DNA of 64,000 nucleotides from Pseudomonas sp. SJZ074 (lineage in GTDB: Bacteria; Pseudomonadota; Gammaproteobacteria; Pseudomonadales; Pseudomonadaceae). Below, piece by piece: positions 27,491 through 36,209 of the stretch; within the stretch, counting starts at the first letter, position 1; every line of letters starts with the position of its first letter. The notes under the pieces were generated by a model. It had not been told where the DNA came from. It made no database searches and saw only the letters and a list, made by a program, of their open reading frames with translations. The position numbers were made by a program, and so were the translations under genes. Location: positions 1-64,000 of the forward strand of contig NZ_VIUE01000014.1 of NCBI RefSeq assembly GCF_007828215.1, read 5' to 3'.

Positions 27491-28381
27491 ATGGACCTCG
27501 CCAACCTCAACGCCTTTATCGCCATTGCCGAGACGGGCAGTTTCTCCGGCGCCGGTGAACGCCTGCACCTGACACAGCCAGCCGTCAGCAAGCGCATCGC
27601 CGGGCTGGAACAGCAGCTCAACGTCCGCCTGTTCGACCGGTTGGGCCGCGAGATCGGCCTGACCGAGGCGGGCCGGGCCCTGTTGCCCCGGGCCTATCAG
27701 ATCCTCAACGTACTGGACGACACCCGTCGCGCCTTGACCAACCTGACCGGTGAAGTCACCGGACGACTGACACTCGCCACCAGCCACCACATCGGTCTGC
27801 ACCGCTTGCCGCCTCTATTGAGAGAGTTCACCCGATGCTACCCACAGGTAGCCCTGGATATTCAGTTCCTGGATTCGGAAGTGGCTTACGAGGAAATTCT
27901 CCACGGCCGGGCGGAACTGGCGGTCATCACCCTCGCCCCCGAGCCGCATGCGTTGATGCGCGCCATGCCGGTGTGGGACGACCCCCTGGATTTCGTGGTG
28001 GCGCCGGAACACGCGCTGCTGGACAATCCCGCGGTCAGCCTGGCGGACATCGCCCTGCACCCCGCGGTTTTTCCGGGAGGCAACACGTTTACCCATCACA
28101 TTGTCCGGCGTCTGTTCGAGGCCCAGGGCCTGACACCGAACATCGCCATGAGCACGAACTATCTGGAAACCATAAAGATGATGGTCTCCATCGGCCTGGC
28201 CTGGAGCGTCCTGCCGCGCACCATGCTCGATGATCAGGTGGCGCGCATCCCTTTGCCGGGCATACAGCTCAGTCGCCAGCTAGGCTATATCTTGCACACT
28301 GAACGGACGCTGTCGAATGCTGCGCGCGCTTTCATGTCCTTATTGGACGCACAAATCGATCTGCCAGGGACAAGGGCATAG
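27491..28381 (+). CDS. LysR-family transcriptional regulator
   Basis: 296 residues from the ATG at 27491 (MDLANLNAFIAIAETG), preferred because LysR proteins begin just before the helix-turn-helix; an in-frame ATG 33 bases earlier lacks resemblance. N-terminal winged helix (GAGERLHLTQPAVSKRIAGLEQQL), then a periplasmic-binding-type effector domain. Its divergent placement next to leuC, also seen in P. aeruginosa, suggests it controls leuCD, probably in response to a leucine-pathway intermediate. Confidence 0.9.
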   Translation: MDLANLNAFIAIAETGSFSGAGERLHLTQPAVSKRIAGLEQQLNVRLFDRLGREIGLTEAGRALLPRAYQILNVLDDTRRALTNLTGEVTGRLTLATSHHIGLHRLPPLLREFTRCYPQVALDIQFLDSEVAYEEILHGRAELAVITLAPEPHALMRAMPVWDDPLDFVVAPEHALLDNPAVSLADIALHPAVFPGGNTFTHHIVRRLFEAQGLTPNIAMSTNYLETIKMMVSIGLAWSVLPRTMLDDQVARIPLPGIQLSRQLGYILHTERTLSNAARAFMSLLDAQIDLPGTRA

Positions 28382-28448
28382 GTTGTGCTACTCCTATAGA
28401 GCCGAAATGCCTGCGCTTAACGCCCAACTGCCCAAGGCTCGCTAGATA

Positions 28449-31400
28449 ATGCCCAAACCCGCTGACCATCTTCCGCCCCTGCCGCGCATCCAGGCGCTTG
28501 ACCCGAAACGGTCCGAGCAAAGCTGGGACAGTGCGCCGCAGTTACTGGCTGCGCTGAACGGTGCGCGGCTGGGTGCCTGGTCGTGGGACATCGACACCGG
28601 ACGGATCAGTTGGTCCAGGGGTACCCAGGCGCTATTCGGCTTCGACCCGCGCCAGCCGCTTCCGGCAGACGTGGATTACCTGGACCTGCTCTTGCCCGAA
28701 GACCGGACCAAAGCCGTCCGCGCCTTTCATGCGGCAGTGGCCGGCGCGCCGCTGGAGCAGGCGATGCACCATCGCATTGTCTGGCCCGACGGCAGCCTGC
28801 ACTGGCTGGAAATCAGCGGCAGCGTATCGCCCGACAAGCACGGTCGCCCGCGCATGATCGGGGTCATTCGCGAAATTACCCACCAGCGCGAGCGCGAACA
28901 GGCGTTGCGCAGTTCGGAAAAGCGCTTCGCCACGCTCTTTCATCTCTGTCCGAACATGGTCTTGCTGACCCGCCAGGAAGACGGGCTGATCAGCGAAGCC
29001 AACCAGTATTTCGAGAGCCTGTTCGGCTGGCCGGTACACGATGTCATCGGCCGTACCACCCTGGAGCTGGGCTTGTGGGTCGACCCCAGCCAGCGGGCCA
29101 AGCTGGTGGAGGCCACCAAGGCCAAGGGTGAACTGGTGAGCATGGAAGTGGAGTTCCGCGCCAGCAACGGCCAGATCCACAACGGCATCCTCAGCGCGCA
29201 GAAGGTCGAACTTGAAGGCCAGCCCTATCTGCTGAGCACGTTTCTCGACACCACAGAACGCAAATTGGCCGAACAGGCCCTCAAGGACAGCCAGGAACGT
29301 CTCGACCTGGCCCTCGACTCGGCGCAATTGGGCACCTGGGATTGGCACATACCCAGCGGCATGCTCTACGGCTCGGCCCGCGCCGCACAACTCCACGGCC
29401 TGGAACCCAAGCCGTTCCACGAATCATTCGACGCGTTTTTCGAAGGGGTACCCGACGAGGAGCGCAATAACATGCGCAATGCGTATCGCAGCCTGCGCGA
29501 AGGCCCGGCGGGTAATTATCAACTGACCTACCGCGTGCAATTGCCGGATGGCAGTTCCCGTTACCTGGAGAGCCGAGCCCGCCTCTATCGCAACGACGAC
29601 GGCAGCCCCCAGCGCATGGCTGGCACTTTGCTGGACATCACCGATCAGGTGGAGCGCGAGCAAAGCCTGGCGGCGTCCGAGGAAAAATTCGCCACGTTGT
29701 TCCAGGTCAGCCCCGACCCGATCTGCGTCACCCACCAGGAAAGCAGCCGCTTCCTCGAGATCAACTCCAGCTTCACCCAGACCTTCGGCTGGTCCGCCAG
29801 TGACGTGATCGGCCGCAGCGCCGACGAAATCGGGCTCTGGGACGCTTCGGGCAACAGTCTGCAACGCATCGAACGGGTGATTCGCGAGCAATCGCTGAAC
29901 AACGTTGCCATTGTCGTCCATCACAAGGACGGGCAGCCGCTGACCTGCGTGATCTCCAGCCGGCAGATCAACGTCAGCAACCAGCCCTGCATCGTCACCA
30001 CCCTGCGGGACATCACCCAGCAACAACGCTCCGAAGCGGCCCTCAAGGCCAGCGAGGAAAAATTCGCCAAGGCGTTTCACTCCAGCCCGGACGCCATCAC
30101 CATCACCGAACGCGAAAGCGGCCGTTACCTCGAAGTCAACGACGGCTTTTGCCGCCTGACCGGCTACCGCGCCGACGAAGTGATCGGGCACACGGTGTAC
30201 GAGGTGGGCATCTGGGCCGAGGAAAAACAGCGCGCAGCCCTGTTGGCCGAACTGCAACTCAAGGGCCGCGTGCATCACCAGGAAATGCTCGGGCGCAACA
30301 AGCGCGGGGAATTGCTCACGGTCGAGGTGTCGGTCGAGCCTATTACGCTCAATGAGACGGACTGCCTACTGCTGACCGCGCGGGACGTGAGCCTGCTGCG
30401 CAACGCCGAGGCCCAGATCCGTCACCTGGCCTATCACGATCCGCTGACCAACCTGCCCAACCGGGCCCTGCTGATGGACCGACTGAGCCAGCAGATCGCT
30501 TTGCTCAAGCGCCATAATCTACGCGGTGCGCTGCTGTTCCTCGATCTTGACCACTTCAAGCACATCAACGATTCCCTGGGCCATCCGGTGGGCGACACGG
30601 TGCTGAAAATCATCACCGCGCGCCTGGAAGCCAGCGTGCGCCTGGAGGACACCGTCGCGCGGTTGGGCGGTGATGAGTTCGTGGTACTGCTCAGCGGCCT
30701 GGAAGGCACCCGCAACGAAGTCAGCGAGCAGGTGCAGAAACTGGCCGACACCCTGCGCGAACTGCTTTCGGAGCCGATGTTCCTCGACGGCCAGCGATTG
30801 CAGGTCACATCCAGCATCGGCATGGCTTTGATTCCCGACCATGGCTCCACCCCGACCGATCTGCTCAAGCGCGCCGACATTGCCCTCTATCGCGCCAAGG
30901 ATTCGGGGCGCAATACCTCGCAGATGTTCCACACCACCATGCAAAAGGCAGCCAGTGAACGGCTGCGCATGGAAACCGACCTGCGCCAGGCCTTGGCCCG
31001 GGATGAGTTCAGCCTGCATTTCCAACCCCAGGTCGACGCCCGGGACAACCGTATCGTCGGTGCCGAAGCGCTGGTGCGCTGGCATCACCCCGAACTGGGT
31101 GCCCAGTCGCCCAATGAGTTCATCAAGGTTCTGGAAGACAGCGGGCTGATCCTCGAAGTGGGCACCTGGATCCTCGACGAAGCCTGCGATGGCTTCAAGC
31201 AGTTGATTGCCAAGGGCAAGATAGATCCGCAGCGGTTCAGCCTGTGCGTGAACATCAGCCCGCGACAGTTCCGTCAGAGCGATTTCGTCGAACGCATCGA
31301 GAACAGCCTCGCGATGCACGGCCTGCCTTGCACCATGTTGAAACTGGAAATCACCGAAGGCATCGTGATCCAGAACCTGGACGACACCATCGGCAAGATG

Positions 31401-31727
31401 CGCCGCCTCAAGAAACTGGGAGTGAGCTTCGCCATGGACGACTTCGGCACCGGTTATTCGTCGCTGACCTACCTCAAGCGCCTGCCGGTGGACACCTTGA
31501 AAATCGACCAGTCATTCGTGCGCGACGCCACCAGCGACCCCAACGACGCCGAGATCATCCGCGCCATCGTCGCCATGGCCCGCAGCCTCAACCTGGAAAT
31601 GATTGCCGAAGGCGTGGAGACCCTGGAACAGTTGCACTTCCTGCAGGGGCTCGACTGCCATTTGTACCAGGGCTACCTGCACAGCCGGCCGTTGCCGCTG
31701 GATGCGTTCGAGCGGTTGTTGCCCTGA
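28449..31727 (+). CDS. multi-PAS GGDEF-EAL cyclic-di-GMP protein
   Basis: 1092 residues, no membrane segment seen. About five PAS domains: near 40-145, 155-270, 275-400, 405-525 and 530-645, the linkers repeating ASEEKFA. Then GGDEF (residues about 660-820) with intact GGDEF and an RLED inhibitory I-site five residues ahead, and EAL (about 835-1085) with EALVRW, KLEITEG, DDFGTGYSSL and EGVET. Both catalytic sets look complete, so it could make and break c-di-GMP; which dominates cannot be read from sequence. Two PAS sets are near-duplicates of each other. Confidence 0.93.
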   Translation: MPKPADHLPPLPRIQALDPKRSEQSWDSAPQLLAALNGARLGAWSWDIDTGRISWSRGTQALFGFDPRQPLPADVDYLDLLLPEDRTKAVRAFHAAVAGAPLEQAMHHRIVWPDGSLHWLEISGSVSPDKHGRPRMIGVIREITHQREREQALRSSEKRFATLFHLCPNMVLLTRQEDGLISEANQYFESLFGWPVHDVIGRTTLELGLWVDPSQRAKLVEATKAKGELVSMEVEFRASNGQIHNGILSAQKVELEGQPYLLSTFLDTTERKLAEQALKDSQERLDLALDSAQLGTWDWHIPSGMLYGSARAAQLHGLEPKPFHESFDAFFEGVPDEERNNMRNAYRSLREGPAGNYQLTYRVQLPDGSSRYLESRARLYRNDDGSPQRMAGTLLDITDQVEREQSLAASEEKFATLFQVSPDPICVTHQESSRFLEINSSFTQTFGWSASDVIGRSADEIGLWDASGNSLQRIERVIREQSLNNVAIVVHHKDGQPLTCVISSRQINVSNQPCIVTTLRDITQQQRSEAALKASEEKFAKAFHSSPDAITITERESGRYLEVNDGFCRLTGYRADEVIGHTVYEVGIWAEEKQRAALLAELQLKGRVHHQEMLGRNKRGELLTVEVSVEPITLNETDCLLLTARDVSLLRNAEAQIRHLAYHDPLTNLPNRALLMDRLSQQIALLKRHNLRGALLFLDLDHFKHINDSLGHPVGDTVLKIITARLEASVRLEDTVARLGGDEFVVLLSGLEGTRNEVSEQVQKLADTLRELLSEPMFLDGQRLQVTSSIGMALIPDHGSTPTDLLKRADIALYRAKDSGRNTSQMFHTTMQKAASERLRMETDLRQALARDEFSLHFQPQVDARDNRIVGAEALVRWHHPELGAQSPNEFIKVLEDSGLILEVGTWILDEACDGFKQLIAKGKIDPQRFSLCVNISPRQFRQSDFVERIENSLAMHGLPCTMLKLEITEGIVIQNLDDTIGKMRRLKKLGVSFAMDDFGTGYSSLTYLKRLPVDTLKIDQSFVRDATSDPNDAEIIRAIVAMARSLNLEMIAEGVETLEQLHFLQGLDCHLYQGYLHSRPLPLDAFERLLP

Positions 31728-31748
31728 TACAGGGCCAACAACAAGACA

Positions 31749-31782
31749 ATTGTGGCGAGGGGATTTATCCCCTCGCCACAAT
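31749..31782. repeat. perfect inverted repeat (GTGGCGAGGGGATTTATC family)
   Basis: TTGTGGCGAGGGGAT with its complement ATCCCCTCGCCACAA, fused to a single hairpin just after the GGDEF-EAL gene. A related, partly duplicated copy lies at 53078-53147. Confidence 0.85.
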
Positions 31783-31807
31783 GGAATTTCAAAAAGTTTT
31801 CGATATG

Positions 31808-31838
31808 AAAAAGGGCGCCCTTTCGGCGCCCTTTTTCA
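31808..31838. terminator. bidirectional terminator between the GGDEF-EAL gene and ibpA
   Basis: AAAAAGGGCGCC-CTTTC-GGCGCCCTTTTT, with A and T runs on both sides; twelve bases after the ibpA stop codon. Confidence 0.85.
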
Positions 31839-31849
31839 GTGGCGATGCA

Positions 31850-32302
31850 TCAGTTCTGCAGCGCGGGTTGCTGCTGCGCACCGTTGATCGGAATGCGCTT
31901 GGCTTTCGCCTCTTCCGGAACCACCCGCAACAGGTCGATGCTCAACAGACCGTTGCTCAGGCCGGCGGATTTGATCTCGATATGATCCGCCAATCGGAAG
32001 GACAGCTTGAATGCACGCTGGGCGATGCCCTGATGCAGGTAGGTCACGCTGTCGTTGCTGGCCTCGCGCTTACCGCCGCTGATGGTCAGCACACCTTTTT
32101 CCACCTGCAGGTCCAGGTCTTCTTCCCGGAAGCCAGCGGCGGCGACTACGATACGGTATTCATCATCACCGTATTTTTCCACGTTGTAGGGTGGATAGCT
32201 GCTGCCCGGTTCGTTGCGCAGGGCGGTTTCGAACAGGTCGTTGAAACGGTCGAAGCCCACCGAGGAACGGAACAGAGGGGCCAGCGAAAATGCAGTACTC
32301 AT
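31850..32302 (-). CDS. ibpA: small heat shock protein (Hsp20/alpha-crystallin)
   Basis: 150 residues. N-terminal region FGFDRFNDLFE-like (VGFDRFNDLFETAL), alpha-crystallin core (YNVEKYGDDEYRIVVAAAGF to LSIDLLRVVPEE) and a C-terminal RIPI tail (I-x-I type). Binds unfolding proteins during heat stress and hands them to DnaK/ClpB. Upstream are a sigma-32 promoter and a ROSE-like thermometer, so control is both transcriptional and translational. Confidence 0.95.
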   Translation of the reverse strand: MSTAFSLAPLFRSSVGFDRFNDLFETALRNEPGSSYPPYNVEKYGDDEYRIVVAAAGFREEDLDLQVEKGVLTISGGKREASNDSVTYLHQGIAQRAFKLSFRLADHIEIKSAGLSNGLLSIDLLRVVPEEAKAKRIPINGAQQQPALQN

Positions 32303-32368
32303 GATTCAAATCTCCTGAAAAGTTCAGCAAGGTTTTTTGTCTCCGCGACCCGAATTCGGCATCGCGTA
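32303..32368 (-). promoter_or_regulatory. ROSE-like RNA thermometer in the ibpA leader
   Basis: The 5' leader ends with a hairpin (complement of 32312-32331) in which CUUGCUGAA pairs with UUCAGGAG across a short loop. The Shine-Dalgarno AGGAG is thereby closed by UUGCU with a bulged G, the classic ROSE arrangement. Heating should melt it and free the ribosome site. ROSE control of ibpA is established in Pseudomonas. Confidence 0.85.
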
Positions 32369-32374
32369 CCCCTT

Positions 32375-32402
32375 ATCTAGGGGTCGCCAAATACTTTTCA
32401 AG
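32375..32402 (-). promoter_or_regulatory. sigma-32 heat-shock promoter of ibpA
   Basis: Minus strand CTTGAAA, 12 bases, CCCCTAGAT, matching the CTTGAAA-N-CCCCATNT heat-shock consensus. It places the transcript start near 32368 and gives a leader of about 65 bases. Confidence 0.85.
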
Positions 32403-32422
32403 AGCTTTTTTCGAAATTTTTT

Positions 32423-33382
32423 TCAGGCAGCTTCAGGGCGCTGCACACCCAGCAAACGGCCTACGGCGTCGAGCTCGGTTTCCCGACGTAGCGCGGTGAA
32501 CAGCTCGACCGCTTCGGGATAATTACGGGTCAACATCGCCAGCCACTGCTTCAACCGGCCGGGTGCCTGACGCGGTGTCAGTTGGTCGACCACTTGTACC
32601 CAGAAATCCTGGAGCATCGGTTGCAGCTCGGCCCAGGACATCTGCACCACCTCTTCACCGGCGCGGGCGGCGGCGATCTGCCGGGCCAGGTCCGGGCGGG
32701 AAACCAGGCCGCGACCAAGCATGATGTCCTCTACGCCGCTGATTTCACGGCAACGACGCCAATCTTCGACGCTCCAGATATCCCCATTGGCGAACACCGG
32801 CACCTTGACCACGTCCTGGACCCGGGGAATCCACTCCCAATGGGCCGGCGGCTTGTAGCCGTCAGTCTTGGTCCGCGCGTGCACCACGATGTGCGCCGCC
32901 CCGCCTTCGGCCAGTGCCGTGGCGCAGACCAGCGCACCGTCCGGACTGTCGAAGCCCAGGCGCATCTTGGCGGTGACCGGAATGTGCTTCGGCACGGCAC
33001 GACGGACGTGTTCGACGATCTGGTTGAGCAGTTCCGGTTCCTTGAGCAACACCGCGCCGCCGCGGGACTTGTTCACCGTCTTGGCCGGGCAGCCGAAATT
33101 CAGATCGACCACCTCCGAGCCCAATTCACAGGCCAACGCCGCGTTTTCCGCCAGGCACACCGGGTCGGAACCCAGCAATTGCACCCGCAGCGGCACGCCG
33201 GCAGCGGTCCGCGCGCCGGTCAGCAGCTCTGGAGCAAGCTTGTGGAAATAGGCCGGTGTAAGCAGGCGATCATTGACGCGGATGAACTCGGTCACGCACC
33301 AGTCGATACCACCGACGCGTGTCAGGACGTCCCGCAGGATGTTGTCGACCAACCCCTCCATGGGCGCCAGGGCAATTTGCAT
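32423..33382 (-). CDS. dusC: tRNA-dihydrouridine(16) synthase
   Basis: 319 residues from ATG 33382 (MQIALAPMEGLVDNILRDVLT). FMN-dependent TIM barrel; the catalytic Cys is in NFGCPAKTVNKSRGGA, and FANGDIWSVEDW and GRGLVSRPDL bind FMN. The MEGLVD form of the first loop and the length favour DusC over DusA or DusB. It reduces U16 in the tRNA D loop. Confidence 0.9.
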   Translation of the reverse strand: MQIALAPMEGLVDNILRDVLTRVGGIDWCVTEFIRVNDRLLTPAYFHKLAPELLTGARTAAGVPLRVQLLGSDPVCLAENAALACELGSEVVDLNFGCPAKTVNKSRGGAVLLKEPELLNQIVEHVRRAVPKHIPVTAKMRLGFDSPDGALVCATALAEGGAAHIVVHARTKTDGYKPPAHWEWIPRVQDVVKVPVFANGDIWSVEDWRRCREISGVEDIMLGRGLVSRPDLARQIAAARAGEEVVQMSWAELQPMLQDFWVQVVDQLTPRQAPGRLKQWLAMLTRNYPEAVELFTALRRETELDAVGRLLGVQRPEAA

Positions 33383-33428
33383 GGGAAAACGCACTCAACG
33401 AAAAAACGTGCGGCAGTTTACCGGATTC

Positions 33429-33453
33429 TGTGGGAGCGAGCCTGCTCGCGATG
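33429..33453 (+). repeat. single REP unit
   Basis: TGTGGGAGCGAGCCTGCTCG followed by CGA, between the thioesterase and dusC. It is self-complementary enough to fold alone. Confidence 0.85.
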
Positions 33454-33461
33454 GCGATGGG

Positions 33462-33920
33462 TCAGTTTGCAAGGATGCCGGCTGTGCCGCAGGCCTCCAG
33501 CGCCGGGCCATAGCCTTCGATGAACTCCGGCGGCATGCGCTTGGGCTTGCCGGTGGAGAGCTCAATGCAGACAAATGTGGTCTGCGCCCGCAGCACGGTG
33601 GTGTTGTCACTGGGGCGGATCAGCTGGAAATGCCGGGTCATCTTCAGTCGCTGGTCCCAATCGACGATCCAGGTGGCCAGTTGCAACTCGTCGCCTTCGT
33701 AGGCGGCCGCCAGGTAATCGACTTCATGGCGCACCACCGCCATTGCCCGATCCAGCCGGCGGTACTCCGCCAGATCCAGCCCCAGGCGCTGGGAATGACG
33801 CCAGGCACAACGTTCGAGCCAGGTGACGTAGACCGCGTTGTTGGCGTGGCCCAGCCCGTCGATGTCTTCGGCGGCTACTTGAAGATCAATGATGAACGGT
33901 GTTGCCCGATCCCAGCCCAT
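33462..33920 (-). CDS. acyl-CoA thioesterase (4HBT/YbgC-like)
   Basis: 152 residues, single hotdog domain. DIDGLGHANNAVYVTWLERCAW carries the 4-hydroxybenzoyl-CoA thioesterase motif with the catalytic Asp replaced by the usual local Asn/His pattern (LGHANNAVY). The substrate is unknown. The upstream gap to the alpha/beta hydrolase is 45 bases on the same strand, so co-transcription is likely. Confidence 0.83.
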   Translation of the reverse strand: MGWDRATPFIIDLQVAAEDIDGLGHANNAVYVTWLERCAWRHSQRLGLDLAEYRRLDRAMAVVRHEVDYLAAAYEGDELQLATWIVDWDQRLKMTRHFQLIRPSDNTTVLRAQTTFVCIELSTGKPKRMPPEFIEGYGPALEACGTAGILAN

Positions 33921-33965
33921 GCCCCTCTCCCGGTCGAATGTGGATCGGGGCAGTGTACCGGATGC

Positions 33966-34799
33966 TCAAGCCGATTGCCGTGCCTGCAGATTGCGTCCTG
34001 CCAGCAGTGATAACACGCCATCGATGACACGAGGGTCGGCCAACACCCGCTGGTGCCCACCCTGGGGCAAGCGCAGCAGGCGGCTGTCAAACCAGGCCTC
34101 GTGAATCAACTGCGACTCGTTGACCGAGACGGACGTGTCGTCCTCGGCGTGGACGATCAACCCCGGCACATCCAGCTGATAATGCGCGACGTCCAGCTTC
34201 GAGGCGCGCATGCCCACGTCCTTTTCCACCTGACGAATGAAGGCCGAACGCGCCTGGGGCGGCAGGCCTACCAGCCGGGCGAAGCCGCGCAGCACACCCA
34301 GGATGCGTGCAGGAGCGGCGATGCTGACCAGCGTCTCGGTACGCAGCCCCAACTGAACCGCGAGCATGGCACTGGCCCCGCCCATGGAATGCCCGATCAC
34401 CGCTTGCAACGGTGGCAATTCCGCTGCGGCTTCGAGCATCGCCCTGGCGAACGACAGGACGTTCGCCTCCCGGCCAGGCGAGCGGCCATGGGCCGGACCG
34501 TCCAGCGCCACCACCGTATAACCGGCATCCACCAACGCCGTGATCAGCGCGGCGAATTGCGTAGGCCGCCCTTCCCAGCCATGCATCAGCAGGACAGTCG
34601 GGCCTTTGCCCCAACACAGGGCAGAAAGACCGAAGCGCAAGGTGATGCGCTCGGAGCTTGCCAGCAATGGCAATTCCCAGTCCCGTGGCGGCATATTTCG
34701 GGGATGCATGAACAGCGCGCGCATTTTCCTAGCCACCAAACGCGGGGCCACCCGCCCCAGCGTTCCATTGACGCCACGAATCCAGCTCAATCTGTCCAT
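33966..34799 (-). CDS. alpha/beta hydrolase
   Basis: 277 residues. Nucleophile elbow VIGHSMGGASAM (Ser in GHSMG), oxyanion region LLMHGWEGRPTQF, an Asp in VHAEDDTSVS and a His in LPQGGHQRVL complete a Ser-Asp-His triad. An N-terminal extension of about 50 basic residues precedes the hydrolase core. Substrate unknown. Probably in one transcript with the downstream thioesterase and the upstream TetR-type gene, which is 29 bases away. Confidence 0.85.
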   Translation of the reverse strand: MDRLSWIRGVNGTLGRVAPRLVARKMRALFMHPRNMPPRDWELPLLASSERITLRFGLSALCWGKGPTVLLMHGWEGRPTQFAALITALVDAGYTVVALDGPAHGRSPGREANVLSFARAMLEAAAELPPLQAVIGHSMGGASAMLAVQLGLRTETLVSIAAPARILGVLRGFARLVGLPPQARSAFIRQVEKDVGMRASKLDVAHYQLDVPGLIVHAEDDTSVSVNESQLIHEAWFDSRLLRLPQGGHQRVLADPRVIDGVLSLLAGRNLQARQSA

Positions 34800-34828
34800 C
34801 GCTCTTCTCCCACGGCTTGCGTCTTAAC

Positions 34829-35368
34829 TCACCGCACCGCGGATTTGGCGGCGCGCAGCACACGATCCGATAACTCTCCCGGCCCCAGCGCCCGGGCCAG
34901 GGCCAGGCCGCCGACCATCAAGGCAATATCGGCAAGGGCTTTGTCGGCGTCTTCCGGGCTGGCCGCCAATTGCGCGGCCATTAACTCGATGTGTTCGTTG
35001 AGCACTTCACGAAACGGATCCGGCAGCCGTCCCAGCTCACCGATCGACGCCGGGATCGGGCAGGCGTTTTCGGTGGAGTCTCGATGCTTGCGCGACAGGT
35101 AGAACGCCGCCACCAGGGCACGCCGCTCTTCGCCGGTCAGTTCGGCATCCATGTCGGCGATCAGGCCGCGGCGCCGACTGAGCAGTTGCTTGAAAGCCTC
35201 CAGCATCAATGCATCCTTGCTTTCGAAATGGGCATAGAACCCGCCCACTGTCAGCCCGGCCGCAGCCATTACCTCGCCCACGCTCGGCTCGGCCGGACCA
35301 CGCTGGATCAGCGCGTCGCTGGCAGCCTTGATAATGCGCTCACGGGTCTGTGCTTTTTTATCGCTCAT
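34829..35368 (-). CDS. TetR/AcrR-family regulator
   Basis: 179 residues. N-terminal helix-turn-helix TRERIIKAASDALIQRG, GEVMAAAGLTVGGFYAHFESKDALMLEAF (about 5-55); the remainder is an all-helical ligand domain. First gene of a likely three-gene minus-strand unit with the hydrolase and thioesterase, so these may be its targets, or it may repress itself. Confidence 0.9.
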   Translation of the reverse strand: MSDKKAQTRERIIKAASDALIQRGPAEPSVGEVMAAAGLTVGGFYAHFESKDALMLEAFKQLLSRRRGLIADMDAELTGEERRALVAAFYLSRKHRDSTENACPIPASIGELGRLPDPFREVLNEHIELMAAQLAASPEDADKALADIALMVGGLALARALGPGELSDRVLRAAKSAVR

Positions 35369-35490
35369 CGTTCGCCTCCAAATATTACAATCACAATATT
35401 ATTCACATAATAATTTTCCGCAAGCAGAATCTCGTTTCCGCTGGTCGGCCGTCTATTTTTCGAGGATGGGAGAATTGGCTGAACGCCAGA

Positions 35491-35526
35491 CAAACAAAAG
35501 GGCCATTCAAGAATTGAATGACCCTT
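35491..35526 (-). terminator. terminator of the tRNA-Ala/Glu operon
   Basis: Minus strand AAGGGTCATTCAA/TTGAATGGCCCTT with TTTTG-TTTG after it, about 27 bases past the last tRNA-Glu. Confidence 0.75.
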
Positions 35527-35552
35527 ATAAAATCCCGCAGAGCGGGTAATCG

Positions 35553-35628
35553 TGGCGTCCCCTAGGGGACTCGAACCCCTGTTACCGCCGTGAAAGGGCG
35601 GTGTCCTAGGCCACTAGACGAAGGGGAC
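35553..35628 (-). tRNA. tRNA-Glu (anticodon TTC), copy 2
   Basis: 76 nt with encoded CCA: acceptor GTCCCCT/AGGGGAC, D arm CGTCTAGTGGCCTAGGAC, anticodon loop CTTTCAC, T arm GGTTCGAGTCC. Last tRNA of the four-gene operon. Confidence 0.97.
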
Positions 35629-35704
35629 ACAAACCTTCTTGCTTGATCAGCGCTGAGAACTGATCGATTCAAGGCCGGTGTGGCCAGACCTTGAACCTGA
35701 CGAT

Positions 35705-35780
<76 letters not shown>

Positions 35781-35833
35781 GGATTTTTCGCCTCGCGGCG
35801 GAGCGACATCTTGTAACATCGCTTCTGTAAAAC

Positions 35834-35909
35834 TGGCGTCCCCTAGGGGACTCGAACCCCTGTTACCGCCGTGAAAGGGCGGTGTCCTAGGCCACTAGAC
35901 GAAGGGGAC
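35834..35909 (-). tRNA. tRNA-Glu (anticodon TTC), copy 1
   Basis: Identical to the tRNA at 35553-35628. Together with the adjacent tRNA-Ala it forms a tandemly duplicated unit of about 280 bases. Confidence 0.97.
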
Positions 35910-35987
35910 GCAAACCCTTCTAACTGCTGATCAACACTGCGTGTCGATCGCTTCAAGGCCGGTGTGGCCAAGCCTTGAAGTGTAAAT

Positions 35988-36063
<76 letters not shown>

Positions 36064-36084
36064 TCATCGCTGAGGACGGGGCGA

Positions 36085-36113
36085 ATCTTAAGGGCGTATC
36101 GGAGGGCTGTCAA
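36085..36113 (-). promoter_or_regulatory. sigma-70 type promoter of the tRNA-Ala/Glu operon
   Basis: Minus strand TTGACA, 17 bases, TAAGAT, 21 bases before the tRNA-Ala 5' end. A GCCC run follows the -10 hexamer, possibly a stringent-control discriminator. A very AT-rich tract (36112-36143) upstream could act as an UP element. Confidence 0.85.
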
Positions 36114-36170
36114 ATTTATTTTCAACAAATTTGAAAATTTTTTGCCGGGATAACAATCACTTACCGACAA

Positions 36171-36187
36171 ACCCCGGAAAACCGGGG
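36171..36187 (-). terminator. hairpin after gltX
   Basis: CCCCGG-AAAA-CCGGGG, 23 bases past the gltX stop codon; weak T run on the minus strand (TTTGT). Confidence 0.6.
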
Positions 36188-36209
36188 CATGCCCTGCCCT
36201 GACGACCGC

